Shown here in pieces: positions 42,370 through 51,311 of a DNA stretch of 64,000 bases. The first letter of the stretch is position 1. Every line of letters starts with the position of its first letter. Origin of the DNA: ZC4RG20 sp963702105 (GTDB lineage Bacteria > Pseudomonadota > Gammaproteobacteria > Steroidobacterales > Rariloculaceae). Where the stretch lies: NCBI GenBank assembly GCA_963702105.1, contig OY969712.1:1550001-1614000 (forward strand). Direction: 5' to 3'. The notes beneath the pieces are model-generated. The model was not told the origin of the DNA. It saw only the letters and a list, made by a program, of their open reading frames with translations, and did not search any database. A program made the position numbers and the translations under genes.

Positions 42370-44676
42370 ATGCGAGACCAAAAGGGAGGGCGCCTGGAGC
42401 CGGAGGGGCGCCGCGAGCCCGAGGCAGGAACACACGAGCGCGCGCCTCGGGCGCTTCATGTTCGACGGCGCCTTCACGCGCTGGCTGCCGCCGTCGCCTG
42501 GGCGGTGCCCCCGGCCTGCCTTTGCGGCCACGCCTTTGCCCAGGCCGCCGCGACGGGCGGAGCGAGTTCGAGTGCTGCGGGGTCAAGTGCGGCAGCGTCG
42601 AGCGTGGCATCCGATGCCGCCGCCGGCGCGCCGGCGAGCCAGGCTCGGAAGGCCGCCGCCTCGAAGGCGAGCTCGAGCGGAGCCGGCGCGGCCGGCGCGC
42701 AAGCCGCGGCCGCCGCCGGGACGAGTCCCCAGGGCGACGACGGCGGGCTCGAGGAAATCGTGGTGTTCGGCCGCAACACACAGCTGCTCGGCACGGCCAA
42801 GACCGCGACCGAGGGCTTCGTCGGCGGGACCGACCTCAAGGTCCGCCCGCTGCTGCGCGTCGCCGAGCTGCTCGAGACCGTGCCGGGACTCATCGCGGCT
42901 CAGCACTCGGGCAGCGGGAAAGCCAACCAGTACTTTCTGCGCGGCATCAACCTCGACCACGGGACGGACTTCACGAGCCGCGTGGACGGCATGCCTTGGA
43001 ACCTGCGTTCCCATGGGCACGGACAAGGTTATCTCAACGTCAACGGGCTGATTCCCGAGACCGTGGACAAGGTCGCCTATCGCAAAGGCCCGTATCGCGC
43101 CAACGTCGGGGACTTCGCGATGGCCGGCGCCGCCTTTATTACGACGATCGACAAGTGGGACCGGCCCTGGTCTGCTTTCGAGGCGGGGGGCTACGGATGG
43201 CGCCGCATCGTGAGCGGCGGCTCGACGGGCATCGGCAAGGGCGTCCTCAGCATCGCCGGCCAGCTCAAGAGCTACGACGGCCCCTGGCAGGAGCCCGACA
43301 ACCTCAAGCACGAATCGGCGTGGTCGAAGTACGAAACGCCGACGCGCTTCGGCAACCTCGCAATATCGCTCTCGGGCTATCACGCGACCTGGGACCCGAC
43401 CGAGCAGATCCCCGAGCGCGTGATCGGCAGCTCGATCTGCGGCGATGCGTACTGCGCGATCGATCCCACGGCCACGGGCGAGACGAAGCGGTGGATCGCG
43501 ACGGCGAATATGACCGGCAGCATGTGGGACGCGACGCTCTACGCGCAGACCTACGACTTCAACATGTACTCGAATCCCACCTACGACTATCAGATCCGCC
43601 AATACGACAAGCGCTGGACGACGGGCGGGCACACGACGCGCACGCTCGTCAGCACCAACAAGCTCGAGCTCAACGTCGGCGGCGAGTTCCGCTACGACAA
43701 CGTCGGCAGCGTCGGACTGGATCATACGAACACGCGTACGCTCGTCGAGCCGCTGACGCACAACCGGATCAAGGAGGGTTCGTTCGCCGTCTTCAGCGAG
43801 GCGACGTGGAACGCGACCGCTAACCTGCGGCTCTTCGGCGGCCTGCGCGGAGACCTCTACAACTTCGACGTGGTCGCCCTGCTGCCGGGCAGCAACGAAG
43901 GCCGGCAGACGGACAGTCAGATTTCGCCGAAGGTCGGCCTCGCGTACACGGTCTCGAAAAACGTCGAGGTCTACGCCAACTGGGGCAGAGGCTTCCACAC
44001 GAACGACGCCCGCGCCGTCGTGGATAAGAACGCGCCCGCGCACGGCCTCGCGAGCGGGACGGGGTACGAGGGCGGCGCCCGCTTCGAGGTCAAGAATCTC
44101 AAGATGACGGCGGCTTACTGGTGGCTCAACTACAGCAGCGAGCTCGAGTTCGACGGGGACTCGAACGCGGTCGTGCCGGAGGGCGCGTCGCGCCGCGACG
44201 GCTACGAGCTCACGTTTTTCTGGAAGCCCATCGACTGGCTCGGCGTGGACGCCGTGTGGACGGGCACGACCGCCCGCTACCTCGACAACCCGGCCGGTCC
44301 CTACATTCCCCAGTCGGTGGAACACTCGGGCGAGCTCGGCGTCGCGGGGCAGACCGGGCCGTGGGAGATCGGGGCACGCCTGCGCTACCTCGGCGGCTAT
44401 CCGCTCATCGAGGACGACTCGTTGCGCGGGAGCCCGGAAACGACGCTCAACATTCGCGGCGCGCGGACCTTCGGCAAGACGACGGTGTACGTCGATCTGC
44501 TCAATGCGCTCGGGGCCGACGGCAAGGATATCGTCTACGCCTATCCGGCCTTCGTTGAAGGCTTCGATCCTCCGGGGCTGTCCTCGGAGACGCTCGACTG
44601 CAGCACGACGGACTGCCGCATGAGCCGCGCGCAGGAGCCGCGCACGCTGCGCTTCGGCGTCAAGATCGGCATCTGA
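42370..44676 (+). CDS. TonB-dependent outer-membrane receptor
   Basis: A 768-residue receptor. A long basic N-terminus leads into a signal segment (LHALAAAVAWAVPPACLCGHAFA), followed by an Ala/Ser-rich linker, a TonB-box-like EEIVVFGR, the plug (LLETVPGLIAAQHSGSGKANQYFLRGINLDHGTDF) and the 22-stranded barrel ending LRFGVKIGI. It imports an unknown ligand, with energy probably from the divergent TonB operon. The plug variant with GINLDHGTDFT and VDGMPWNLRSHGHGQGYLN resembles a branch of receptors outside the classical siderophore set. GGAG lies eight bases before the ATG at 42370; an upstream ATG at 42298 is less likely. Confidence 0.88.
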   Translation: MRDQKGGRLEPEGRREPEAGTHERAPRALHVRRRLHALAAAVAWAVPPACLCGHAFAQAAATGGASSSAAGSSAAASSVASDAAAGAPASQARKAAASKASSSGAGAAGAQAAAAAGTSPQGDDGGLEEIVVFGRNTQLLGTAKTATEGFVGGTDLKVRPLLRVAELLETVPGLIAAQHSGSGKANQYFLRGINLDHGTDFTSRVDGMPWNLRSHGHGQGYLNVNGLIPETVDKVAYRKGPYRANVGDFAMAGAAFITTIDKWDRPWSAFEAGGYGWRRIVSGGSTGIGKGVLSIAGQLKSYDGPWQEPDNLKHESAWSKYETPTRFGNLAISLSGYHATWDPTEQIPERVIGSSICGDAYCAIDPTATGETKRWIATANMTGSMWDATLYAQTYDFNMYSNPTYDYQIRQYDKRWTTGGHTTRTLVSTNKLELNVGGEFRYDNVGSVGLDHTNTRTLVEPLTHNRIKEGSFAVFSEATWNATANLRLFGGLRGDLYNFDVVALLPGSNEGRQTDSQISPKVGLAYTVSKNVEVYANWGRGFHTNDARAVVDKNAPAHGLASGTGYEGGARFEVKNLKMTAAYWWLNYSSELEFDGDSNAVVPEGASRRDGYELTFFWKPIDWLGVDAVWTGTTARYLDNPAGPYIPQSVEHSGELGVAGQTGPWEIGARLRYLGGYPLIEDDSLRGSPETTLNIRGARTFGKTTVYVDLLNALGADGKDIVYAYPAFVEGFDPPGLSSETLDCSTTDCRMSRAQEPRTLRFGVKIGI

Positions 44677-44810
44677 TCGTCCGCAAGGGGCGCGCGCGGC
44701 GCGGCGCTTGATTGTGCCCGTGTGTGTCGCGCCGCCGGTCTCATCGCAAGTACGGCGGATTTGCGGCACGTCACCTATGGCGCCGCGTCCTTCGGTCGGC
44801 TAAATTATCG

Positions 44811-44831
44811 GTATGGTGGTTTCCGCCATAC
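44811..44831. repeat. Short inverted repeat
   Basis: GTATGGTGG and CCGCCATAC form an almost perfect 9-bp stem with a three-base loop, 120 bases before the receiver-domain gene. It may be an operator or a weak terminator for the receptor gene. An AT-rich TAAATTAT lies just upstream. Confidence 0.4.
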
Positions 44832-44952
44832 TCGGCTGGCATGATGGCTTGAACCAAGCGTTCTCCCGATCCGCCCGGCTGGGCCGGGAGCCGCCGAGAG
44901 GGGGTGGGAGAGCGGCTTCTGCGGTCTCGGTCTCGGCCTCGGCCCCGGTCTT

Positions 44953-45348
44953 GTGCGCCTCTTAGCCGCTCAACTTCGATCCACGGTGCTCGTCGTCGAG
45001 GACGACGCGGATCAGCGGCAGCTTTTGACGTTCGTGCTCGAGCAGAAAGGCTACGACGTCGCCGGCGCGGCCGACGGGCGCGACGCGATGGAGTGGCTCC
45101 GCAAGAACGAGACGCCGGGCCTCGTGCTCCTCGATCTGATTCTTCCCAAAATGGACGGGTGGCAATTGCGGCGCGAAATGCTCGCGGACGACGAGTTGGC
45201 CGGCATTCCGGTGGTTTGCGTCTCGGCGAAGGAGGGGCTTGCGGCGATCGCCGAGGAGCTCGGCGCGGCCGCCTACCTCAGAAAACCTCAGCCGCTCCAC
45301 GTGGTGCTCGAGGTCGTCGAGAGATACTGCGAGCTTCCGGGCTACTGA
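44953..45348 (+). CDS. Stand-alone receiver-domain response regulator
   Basis: A 131-residue CheY-like protein with no output domain. The acidic pair VVEDDADQ, phospho-acceptor Asp in LVLLDLILPKMDG, the Ser in VVCVSAKEG and the Lys in YLRKPQP are all present. It probably relays phosphate or controls a partner by binding. No kinase is adjacent. GTG at 44953 is the assumed start, since no ATG lies before the first strand. It sits between two TonB-dependent receptor genes. Confidence 0.8.
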   Translation: MRLLAAQLRSTVLVVEDDADQRQLLTFVLEQKGYDVAGAADGRDAMEWLRKNETPGLVLLDLILPKMDGWQLRREMLADDELAGIPVVCVSAKEGLAAIAEELGAAAYLRKPQPLHVVLEVVERYCELPGY

Positions 45349-45381
45349 GGCCTTTTTGTCCTAGTCGTCCCGTAAATCCGG

Positions 45382-45390
45382 TGCTATAAA
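45382..45390 (+). promoter_or_regulatory. Extended -10 promoter element
   Basis: TGCTATAAA is an extended -10 hexamer 30 bases before the small Cys-containing membrane protein gene. No good -35 is at the correct distance; extended -10 promoters can do without one. Confidence 0.4.
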
Positions 45391-45419
45391 GGACGCTGAA
45401 ACTCTCCCGTTCGAGCCTG

Positions 45420-45746
45420 ATGACGCCAGTGACCGTTCTGCGCCGCATGACCCGGTTCTCGCGCTCGCCCGGAGCAGGGCTGGCCGCCCTTGCGGCCCTG
45501 CTGTTCCTGTTCGTGACGGCCGAAGTCTTCGACGTCGTCCATACGCTCGACTTCAAAGCCCACCAGAACGGCGAGCCATGCAAGATCTGCCTGAGCATGG
45601 CCAGCCTCGGCAGTGCCTCCGTCGGCCAGACGCAGGTCACGATCGCCGAGCATACGGTCGCGCCGTTCGTCATGCTGCGGCCGAAGGTTCTGCTCTCTGC
45701 AGAGCTGCCCCGGCCGGCCGCGCGAGGCCCTCCCGCCGCTTCCTGA
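45420..45746 (+). CDS. Small membrane-anchored protein with CxxC-type motif
   Basis: A 108-residue protein with one hydrophobic helix (GLAALAALLFLFVTAEVF) followed by HTLDFKAHQNGEPCKICLSMASLGSA, whose two cysteines and two histidines could bind a metal. The layout is reminiscent of DUF2946-like small proteins that often precede TonB-dependent receptors, but I cannot confirm the family. Pro/Arg-rich tail. The receptor gene begins 81 bases downstream, and the two are probably co-transcribed. Confidence 0.6.
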   Translation: MTPVTVLRRMTRFSRSPGAGLAALAALLFLFVTAEVFDVVHTLDFKAHQNGEPCKICLSMASLGSASVGQTQVTIAEHTVAPFVMLRPKVLLSAELPRPAARGPPAAS

Positions 45747-45827
45747 CGTTCTGTTCGGAGCGCACACCTCGAGCATCGAGCTCGAGCGTTGCGACGTCTT
45801 CGGAGTGCGGAATGAAGGGAAGCGATA

Positions 45828-48101
45828 ATGGCGAAATACATCTGGACGCGGCGCATGGCGTCGCGCGTGCTATTGCATGTACCGGCACTGCTGGCCGGTG
45901 GGATCCCGGCCTGGGTACGGGCGCAGGCGCCGGCGCCGGCCCGGGCAGCGGCGGCGGCCGCGGCAGAGGCGCCGGCCCCGGCACAGGCGGCTAGCCAGGC
46001 GCCGACGGTGGGGCGGGCGCAACCCCAGGCGGGCGCTCAGTCCGGCGCTGCGGTCGGCGGCGCGCCGCTCGAGACGGTCACGGTCGTCGGCAAGCTCGAC
46101 CAGGCGCGGAGCGGCATCGAGACCCAGCTCGGCGCGTCCACGTACGACATCTCGTCCGCGGATATCGACAAGCAGCCCGGCGGCGCGAACGTGCTCATGA
46201 ATCAGGTCATCTTGCAGGCACCGAGCGTCGCGCAGGATTCGTTCGGGCAGATGCACGTGCGCGGCGACCACAACGGCCTTCAATACAGGCTGAACGGCGT
46301 GATCCTGCCCGAAGGCCTCTCGTCCTTCGGGCAGACGCTGGACCCGCGCCTGATCTCCTCGGTCAAGCTCATCACGGGGGCGCTGCCGGCCGAATACGGG
46401 CTGCGAACGGCGGGCATCATCGACATCTCTACGCGGAGCGGGGCGCTCGAACCGGGCGGGGAGGTCTCGATCTACGGCGGCAGTCATGGCCGGGTCGAGC
46501 CGAGCTTTTCCTACGGGGGCTCCTCCGGCGACAACAACTACTTCGTCTCGGCCGACTATCTTCACGACGGACTCGGGATCGAGTCGCCGGACGGCAGCGC
46601 TTCGCCGCTTCACGACACGACGACGCAGTTTCACGGCTTCGCGTATCTCGAGCATGTGCTGAGTCCGAAGAGCCGCCTCACGTTCGTCGCGGGCACCTCG
46701 AACGATTACTTCCAGATCCCGAACGCGGCCGGACAGGTCCCCGACCTCGGCCTCGCGGTCGAGGGCCGGACGAACTTTGCGAGCAGCGACCTCGACGAGA
46801 GGCAGCGCGAAGTGACGCGGTTCGGCACCGTGACGTATCAGCGCAGCGGGGGCTCGTTCAACGTCGAGCTCTCGGGCCTGGTGCGCGACTCGCTGCTCGA
46901 CTACTCGCCCGACCCCGTCGGCGACCTGCTCTTCGACGGCATCGCGCAGAAGGCGCTCAAGCGCGACAGGGCCTACGGGCTGCAGGCCGAGGGCGCGTAC
47001 TACCTCGGCAACCGGCATACGCTGCGGGCCGGCGTGTTCCTGCAGAGTGACCAGGCGACGAGCGCTACGACCTCGCTCGTGCTGCCCGTGGACGCGGCCG
47101 GCGACCCGACGAGCGACGTCCCGCTCTCGATCGTGGACAACGGGGCCAAGAGCGGCAGCGTCTACTCGGTCTACCTGCAGGACGCCTGGGCACCCGTCGC
47201 ATCGCTGACGGTCAACTACGGCCTGCGCTTCGATCGCTACAGTGCGTACACCAGCGGCAGCCAGCTCAGTCCGCGGCTCAATCTCGTCTGGAGCCCGACG
47301 AACGGCGCGACGGTCGTGCACATCGGAGCGGCGAGGTATTTCTCGCCGCCCCCGTTCGAGCTCGTCGGCAATGAAACGGTAAGCAAGTTCGTGAACACGA
47401 CGGCCGCCGCCCCTTTGAGCCTCAATGATGCGCCGGTCGCCGAGAGCGCCGATTACTACGACGTCGGGGCCTCGCGCCGCTTCGGCGACGCCGTTACGTT
47501 CGGAGTCGATACCTACTACAAGGTCTCCCGGAATCTCATCGACGAAGGCCAGTTCGGCGCGCCCATTATCTTGACACCGTTCAACTATGCCAAAGGTAAG
47601 CAGTACGGCATCGAGTTTACGGGCAACTACCAGAACGGGAGATTCTCCGCCTACGGGAATTTGGCCGTGGCGCGCGCTTTCGGCAGGGACATCGTCTCGA
47701 GTCAGTTCCAGTTCGACCCCGCCGACCTCGCCTATATCGCCGACCACTACATCCATCTCGACCACGACCAGGCGCTGACCGCTTCGGGCGGCGTTTCGTA
47801 CACCTGGGCCGGGAGCGTCGTGAGCATGGACCTCGTCTACGGCAGCGGATTGAGGGCCGACGGCGACGTGCCGAACGGCGCCCACGTGCCGGCCTACACC
47901 CAGGTCAACCTTGGTGTGAGCCACACCTTCACGGGTGACGGACCCTTCGCGGGATTCTCGATTCGGTCGAGCGTCGTCAACGTTTTCGATTCGCGGTACG
48001 AAATCAGGACGGGCACGGGCGTCGGCGTCGGCGCGCCGCAGTGGGGCCCGTCGCGAGGCGTATATCTTGGGCTTTCGAGGGCCTTCCGCGCCTCGCAGTA
48101 G
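45828..48101 (+). CDS. TonB-dependent outer-membrane receptor
   Basis: A 757-residue receptor. Signal peptide (VLLHVPALLAGGIPAWVRAQ), a low-complexity Ala/Pro/Gln linker, TonB box ETVTVVGK, the plug (VILQAPSVAQDSFGQMHVRGDHNGLQYRLNGVILPEG, ending in the YGLRTAGIIDISTRSG region), then the barrel to LGLSRAFRASQ. The plug has the RGDHNGLQYR form common to a group of receptors encoded next to small CxxC membrane proteins. The ligand is unknown. It is the last gene of the upstream small-protein unit. Confidence 0.88.
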   Translation: MAKYIWTRRMASRVLLHVPALLAGGIPAWVRAQAPAPARAAAAAAAEAPAPAQAASQAPTVGRAQPQAGAQSGAAVGGAPLETVTVVGKLDQARSGIETQLGASTYDISSADIDKQPGGANVLMNQVILQAPSVAQDSFGQMHVRGDHNGLQYRLNGVILPEGLSSFGQTLDPRLISSVKLITGALPAEYGLRTAGIIDISTRSGALEPGGEVSIYGGSHGRVEPSFSYGGSSGDNNYFVSADYLHDGLGIESPDGSASPLHDTTTQFHGFAYLEHVLSPKSRLTFVAGTSNDYFQIPNAAGQVPDLGLAVEGRTNFASSDLDERQREVTRFGTVTYQRSGGSFNVELSGLVRDSLLDYSPDPVGDLLFDGIAQKALKRDRAYGLQAEGAYYLGNRHTLRAGVFLQSDQATSATTSLVLPVDAAGDPTSDVPLSIVDNGAKSGSVYSVYLQDAWAPVASLTVNYGLRFDRYSAYTSGSQLSPRLNLVWSPTNGATVVHIGAARYFSPPPFELVGNETVSKFVNTTAAAPLSLNDAPVAESADYYDVGASRRFGDAVTFGVDTYYKVSRNLIDEGQFGAPIILTPFNYAKGKQYGIEFTGNYQNGRFSAYGNLAVARAFGRDIVSSQFQFDPADLAYIADHYIHLDHDQALTASGGVSYTWAGSVVSMDLVYGSGLRADGDVPNGAHVPAYTQVNLGVSHTFTGDGPFAGFSIRSSVVNVFDSRYEIRTGTGVGVGAPQWGPSRGVYLGLSRAFRASQ

Positions 48102-48201
48102 CGGCCGAGGCGCTTGCCGGCGGCGCGCGGTTCGTCCGAAGCATCGGGGGTTCGGGCGACGCGCCGCCGGCCGCCAGCGAGCGCGGGTCGTGGCGTTGCG
48201 G

Positions 48202-48366
48202 CTAAACGGTTGGACGGCGCCCGAATATCAGCAGAACGAGCGCGACGATCAGCCCGACGACGAATAGAATCCACGCGATGTTCGTCGCTGCGCCGGCGAT
48301 TCCAGTGAACCCAAAAATTGCGGCCACGATGGCCACTATAAAGAAGATGACTGCCCACCCTAACAT
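48202..48366 (-). CDS. DUF1328-family small membrane protein
   Basis: A 54-residue protein with two hydrophobic segments (AVIFFIVAIVAAIFGFTGIAGAA and IAWILFVVGLIVALVLLIFG), matching the short DUF1328/YtjA membrane proteins. ATG at 48366 is preceded by a strong AAGGAGGCAAC ribosome site. Such proteins are often stress- or stationary-phase-expressed; the role is unclear. It is convergent with the receptor gene. Confidence 0.8.
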   Translation of the reverse strand: MLGWAVIFFIVAIVAAIFGFTGIAGAATNIAWILFVVGLIVALVLLIFGRRPTV

Positions 48367-48745
48367 GTTGCCTCCTTGAGACTGCTGCGTCTTGCCGTCC
48401 CTCAACCTGCCGCTCGACGATCGTGTTGCGGCTCTCGAACTTCCGGCACGCTTCGAACCGCCGCGGACCGCGAGCGGGCCTGCTTTCGGAAATTCCCCAA
48501 AGAAAGTAGGACCAAGCGGGATAAGCAAGGTGCGTGCCAGGCGGCCCGCGGGGACGGCGTGGTCGGCCGATCGAGGGCCGTGCCGGCGGCGGGCGCGTGC
48601 CCCCCGGGGCTCAGCGAGGATCAGGCGCGCTTGCGCAAGTGTATTCGAGCCGACTGCGGCCGCGCCGCGCGCTCATTGTGACGGCTGAACTTTTGCCCTA
48701 TCGTCCGTGCGGACATCGGGGGCGGCAGCGGGCGGGCACGATCGC
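48367..48745. other. Intergenic region between the DUF1328 and methyltransferase genes
   Basis: About 380 bases with no credible gene; short frames have no motif or ribosome site. It must hold the divergent promoters for both genes. No repeat or terminator was recognised. Confidence 0.5.
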
Positions 48746-49657
48746 ATGAATCCGGCAGCGGACGAGCTTAGGGGATGCGAGCCCGTGTTCGCGTATGGGA
48801 AGGCGCAGCTGTTTCTGGGCGACTGCTTCGATTGGCTAAGCTGTCAGTCGGAAAACAGCGTGCATGCCGTCGTAACCGATCCGCCCTACGGTTTGGTGGA
48901 GTACACGGAGAAGGAGCAGAAGAAGCTCCGATCCGGCCGCGGCGGGGTCTGGCGAATCCCGCCTTCGTTCGACGGCCGCGTTCGCTCGCCGCTGCCGAGG
49001 TTCACCACCCTGTCGCCACGCGACCTCGAAAGCATGTCGACATTCTTTGCGCGGTGGGCCGCGGCTCTTCGAAGAGTGCTGGTACCGGGCGCTCACGTTC
49101 TGGTCGCCGCCAATCCGTTGGTCGACCATCTCGTCGCGTCCGCCCTGTCCGCGGCCGGGCTGGAACGCCGAGGCTCCATCGTCCGGCTCGTTACGACGAT
49201 GCGCGGAGGCGACAGGCCGAAGAACGCTCACGAGGAGTTTGCGCAGATCAGCGTCATGCCGCGCTCCATGTGGGAACCGTGGCTGCTGTTCCGTGAACCT
49301 CTCGAAGGCCGCGTGCAGGATAATCTACGGAAGTGGAAGACGGGCGGCCTCAAAAGAATCTCCGGGGACAGGCCGTTCGGCGACGTCATCAAATCTCACC
49401 CGACTCGGGGCGCCGAGAGAAGGCTCGCGCCGCATCCGTCCCTGAAGCCGCAGTCGTTCCTGCGCCAAGTCGTGGCCGGGATGCTTCCATTCGGGGAAGG
49501 GGTCGTGCTCGACCCTTTCGCAGGCGCAGGTTCGACGTTGGCTGCCGCCAATGCCGTGGGATATCGGAGCGTGGGTGTGGAAATCGACGCCCAGTATGCG
49601 GAAGCCGCGACGGTCGCGATTCCAAAGCTTACGCGATTGGTCGTGCGCGGGGCTTAA
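48746..49657 (+). CDS. Solitary DNA adenine/cytosine-N4 methyltransferase
   Basis: A 303-residue S-adenosylmethionine-dependent DNA methyltransferase. Catalytic motif IV is DPPYGLVEY near residue 45, and the SAM-binding motif I is DPFAGAGSTLAAA near residue 254. This order is that of beta-class amino-methyltransferases. Substrate base (N6-adenine or N4-cytosine) and target site are not readable from sequence. No restriction endonuclease gene is adjacent, so it is an orphan, perhaps phage-derived or epigenetic. ATG at 48746 has no strong ribosome site. Its last codons form the first copy of a 33-nt tandem repeat. Confidence 0.88.
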   Translation: MNPAADELRGCEPVFAYGKAQLFLGDCFDWLSCQSENSVHAVVTDPPYGLVEYTEKEQKKLRSGRGGVWRIPPSFDGRVRSPLPRFTTLSPRDLESMSTFFARWAAALRRVLVPGAHVLVAANPLVDHLVASALSAAGLERRGSIVRLVTTMRGGDRPKNAHEEFAQISVMPRSMWEPWLLFREPLEGRVQDNLRKWKTGGLKRISGDRPFGDVIKSHPTRGAERRLAPHPSLKPQSFLRQVVAGMLPFGEGVVLDPFAGAGSTLAAANAVGYRSVGVEIDAQYAEAATVAIPKLTRLVVRGA

Positions 49658-49768
49658 TTGCCGCCGGGCACTGTCGTGCGCGGGGCTTAGCTACCGCCGG
49701 CCACTGTCGTGCGCTTGGCTTGGCTGCTGACGCGCAGGCTCGTGCGCCTGGCTTAGCTGTCCTCGGGC
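49637..49768. repeat. Four tandem 33-nt repeats at the methyltransferase 3' end
   Basis: Copies occupy 49637-49669, 49670-49702, 49703-49735 and 49736-49768; the shared core is TCGTGCGC..GGCTTA. The first copy contains the final codons and stop of the methyltransferase. Divergence between copies increases downstream. No CRISPR-like spacers are present. It is a duplicated gene terminus. Confidence 0.85.
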
Positions 49769-49832
49769 GCGAGCGCTTGGAGCCAGACGGTCCGACGTTC
49801 TGGTCGCCGGACACAGCATCGAGGGTGCCGTC

Positions 49833-50219
49833 ATGATCGCCACGCTGAAGAGCCTGCAGATCGTCTGCTCGCTCGAAGTCATCGTCCTGTTCGGGGTCGT
49901 CTATCCCGGGGTTATGAAATACTTCGCGATGGCCGTGGGGCTCGTGTATCTGCTCGCGGCGATTGGCGCCGCCATCGACACCCGCGTCGCGATATGGGCC
50001 GCGCTGTCGTTCAGCACGCTGACGGCCCTGCTGGCCGCGCTCGGCGTCGCGCGCTTCGTCGGCAACGGCTTCGACTATTTGACGGGCGGCTTCTCCGGAA
50101 GCCCTGGTCTTTATTGGCTGCCATACCTATTACTGCTGCTGACGGTGCTCTCGGCTGCCGTCGTTGCTCTTCAGGCCCTGGCTTGGCGATGGGTAGTGAC
50201 GGGCATCGCCGCACGATAG
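49833..50219 (+). CDS. Small integral membrane protein, 128 aa
   Basis: A 128-residue protein with four predicted transmembrane helices (VCSLEVIVLFGVVYPGVMKY, FAMAVGLVYLLAAIGAAI, IWAALSFSTLTALLAALGVARF, YLLLLLTVLSAAVVALQAL). Ribosome site GAGGG lies before ATG 49833. No family recognised. It lies between the repeat tract and the tmRNA gene. Confidence 0.7.
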   Translation: MIATLKSLQIVCSLEVIVLFGVVYPGVMKYFAMAVGLVYLLAAIGAAIDTRVAIWAALSFSTLTALLAALGVARFVGNGFDYLTGGFSGSPGLYWLPYLLLLLTVLSAAVVALQALAWRWVVTGIAAR

Positions 50220-50248
50220 CCGCCGCGGGGCATATCGGAAGATGGGAG

Positions 50249-50612
50249 TGGTGGAGGCGGCGGGAATCGAACCCGCGTCCGCAAGCCCTCCGCCCTCAGC
50301 TCTACATGCTTAGTCGAATCTATTCTTTTTAGCCATCGACCGCCCGACCGACAGGGCACGCCGACAGCGATTCCGCTGTAGGTTTAGCGATTCGGCCGCG
50401 GACGAGCCTCCTCGCGAGCTTGTGAGTTGCGACGCCTGAGGCTGGACGCACAAGCACGGCTCCAGTCAGACGGCACCCTACCGGGTTTTAAGCGGCAAGT
50501 GCGTAGTTGTCGTCGTTGGCAACTATCAAGTTTGCAGACGGTTTAACGAGGTAATCTGCACCTCGGCATGCACCTCGGGTTTCGCGACCCACGTCGAAGC
50601 CATGTCGCCCCC
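50249..50612 (-). ncRNA. ssrA: Transfer-messenger RNA
   Basis: The minus strand starts GGGGGCGACATGG and ends with CGCCTCCACCA, giving a 364-nt tmRNA with an alanine-tRNA-like acceptor. The tag frame (50488-50517, minus strand) reads ANDDNYALAA and stop TAA, matching the gammaproteobacterial consensus ending in ALAA. With SmpB it rescues stalled ribosomes and tags nascent chains for proteolysis. The 3' CCA is encoded. The smpB gene lies 165 bases upstream on the same strand. Confidence 0.96.
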
Positions 50613-50776
50613 GTTGAGCACAAGTGTATGGCCGAATTCAGGGAATTCAAGCGAGGATTACAGGTTCCGTGTCCCGGCGGTGCCGCTTCGGCCCCCGCGC
50701 CCGTGCCGCTTCGGCGCCCGCGCCAGGGTCGTTGCGCCCGGCGGCAGGGCCGCCTCGGCCCATCGCCACGGCCGCC

Positions 50777-51253
50777 TCAGTGCAGCGCCCGGACGGCGCG
50801 GGCCTTCTGCCGCTCCCAGTCCCGCTCCTTCTCTGTCGCCCGCTTGTCGTACTGCTTCTTGCCGCGGGCGAGGCCCACGGCGAGTTTGACGCGGCCCTTG
50901 TTCCAGTACATCTCGAGCGGCACGAGGGTGTAGCCGCGCCGCTCGACGAGCCCCGTGAGCCGGTCTATCTCCCTCCGGTGCAGAAGCAGCCGCCGAGTTC
51001 GCGTCGGGTCCGGATTCACATGCGTGGACGCCGAGAGCAGGGGAGTGATATGCGCGCCGATGAGCCAGGCCTGGTTGTCGCGGAGCAGGACGTAGCCCTC
51101 CGTCAGCTGCGCCTTGCCGGCCCGCAGGCTCTTGACCTCCCAACCCTGGAGCTCGAGGCCGGCCTCCGTGGTCTCCTCGATGAAGTAGTCGAACCGCGCC
51201 TTTTTGTTCTGGGCGATCGTGTTCGGCGGGGTTTTGGACTGCTTCCTGGCCAT
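50777..51253 (-). CDS. smpB: SsrA-binding protein SmpB
   Basis: A 158-residue SmpB with NTIAQNKKARFDYFIEE, AGLELQGWEVKSLRAG, GYVLLRDNQAWLIGAHITP, LLLHRREIDRL and the basic C-terminal GKKQYDKRATEKERDW tail. It binds the tRNA-like part of tmRNA and delivers it to stalled ribosomes. ATG at 51253 is the natural family start; a longer in-frame start is not supported. It is divergent from the NSS transporter gene. Confidence 0.95.
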   Translation of the reverse strand: MARKQSKTPPNTIAQNKKARFDYFIEETTEAGLELQGWEVKSLRAGKAQLTEGYVLLRDNQAWLIGAHITPLLSASTHVNPDPTRTRRLLLHRREIDRLTGLVERRGYTLVPLEMYWNKGRVKLAVGLARGKKQYDKRATEKERDWERQKARAVRALH

Positions 51254-51311
51254 GGTCGGGCTAATGATCCTAAAATGAAAAACAAAAAACACCCGCAGGA
51301 GGCTTCCCCAG

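Noticed and set aside
44953..48101. Complete two-component system between the receptors
   Set aside because: Only a receiver domain is present; neither kinase nor output domain is encoded nearby.
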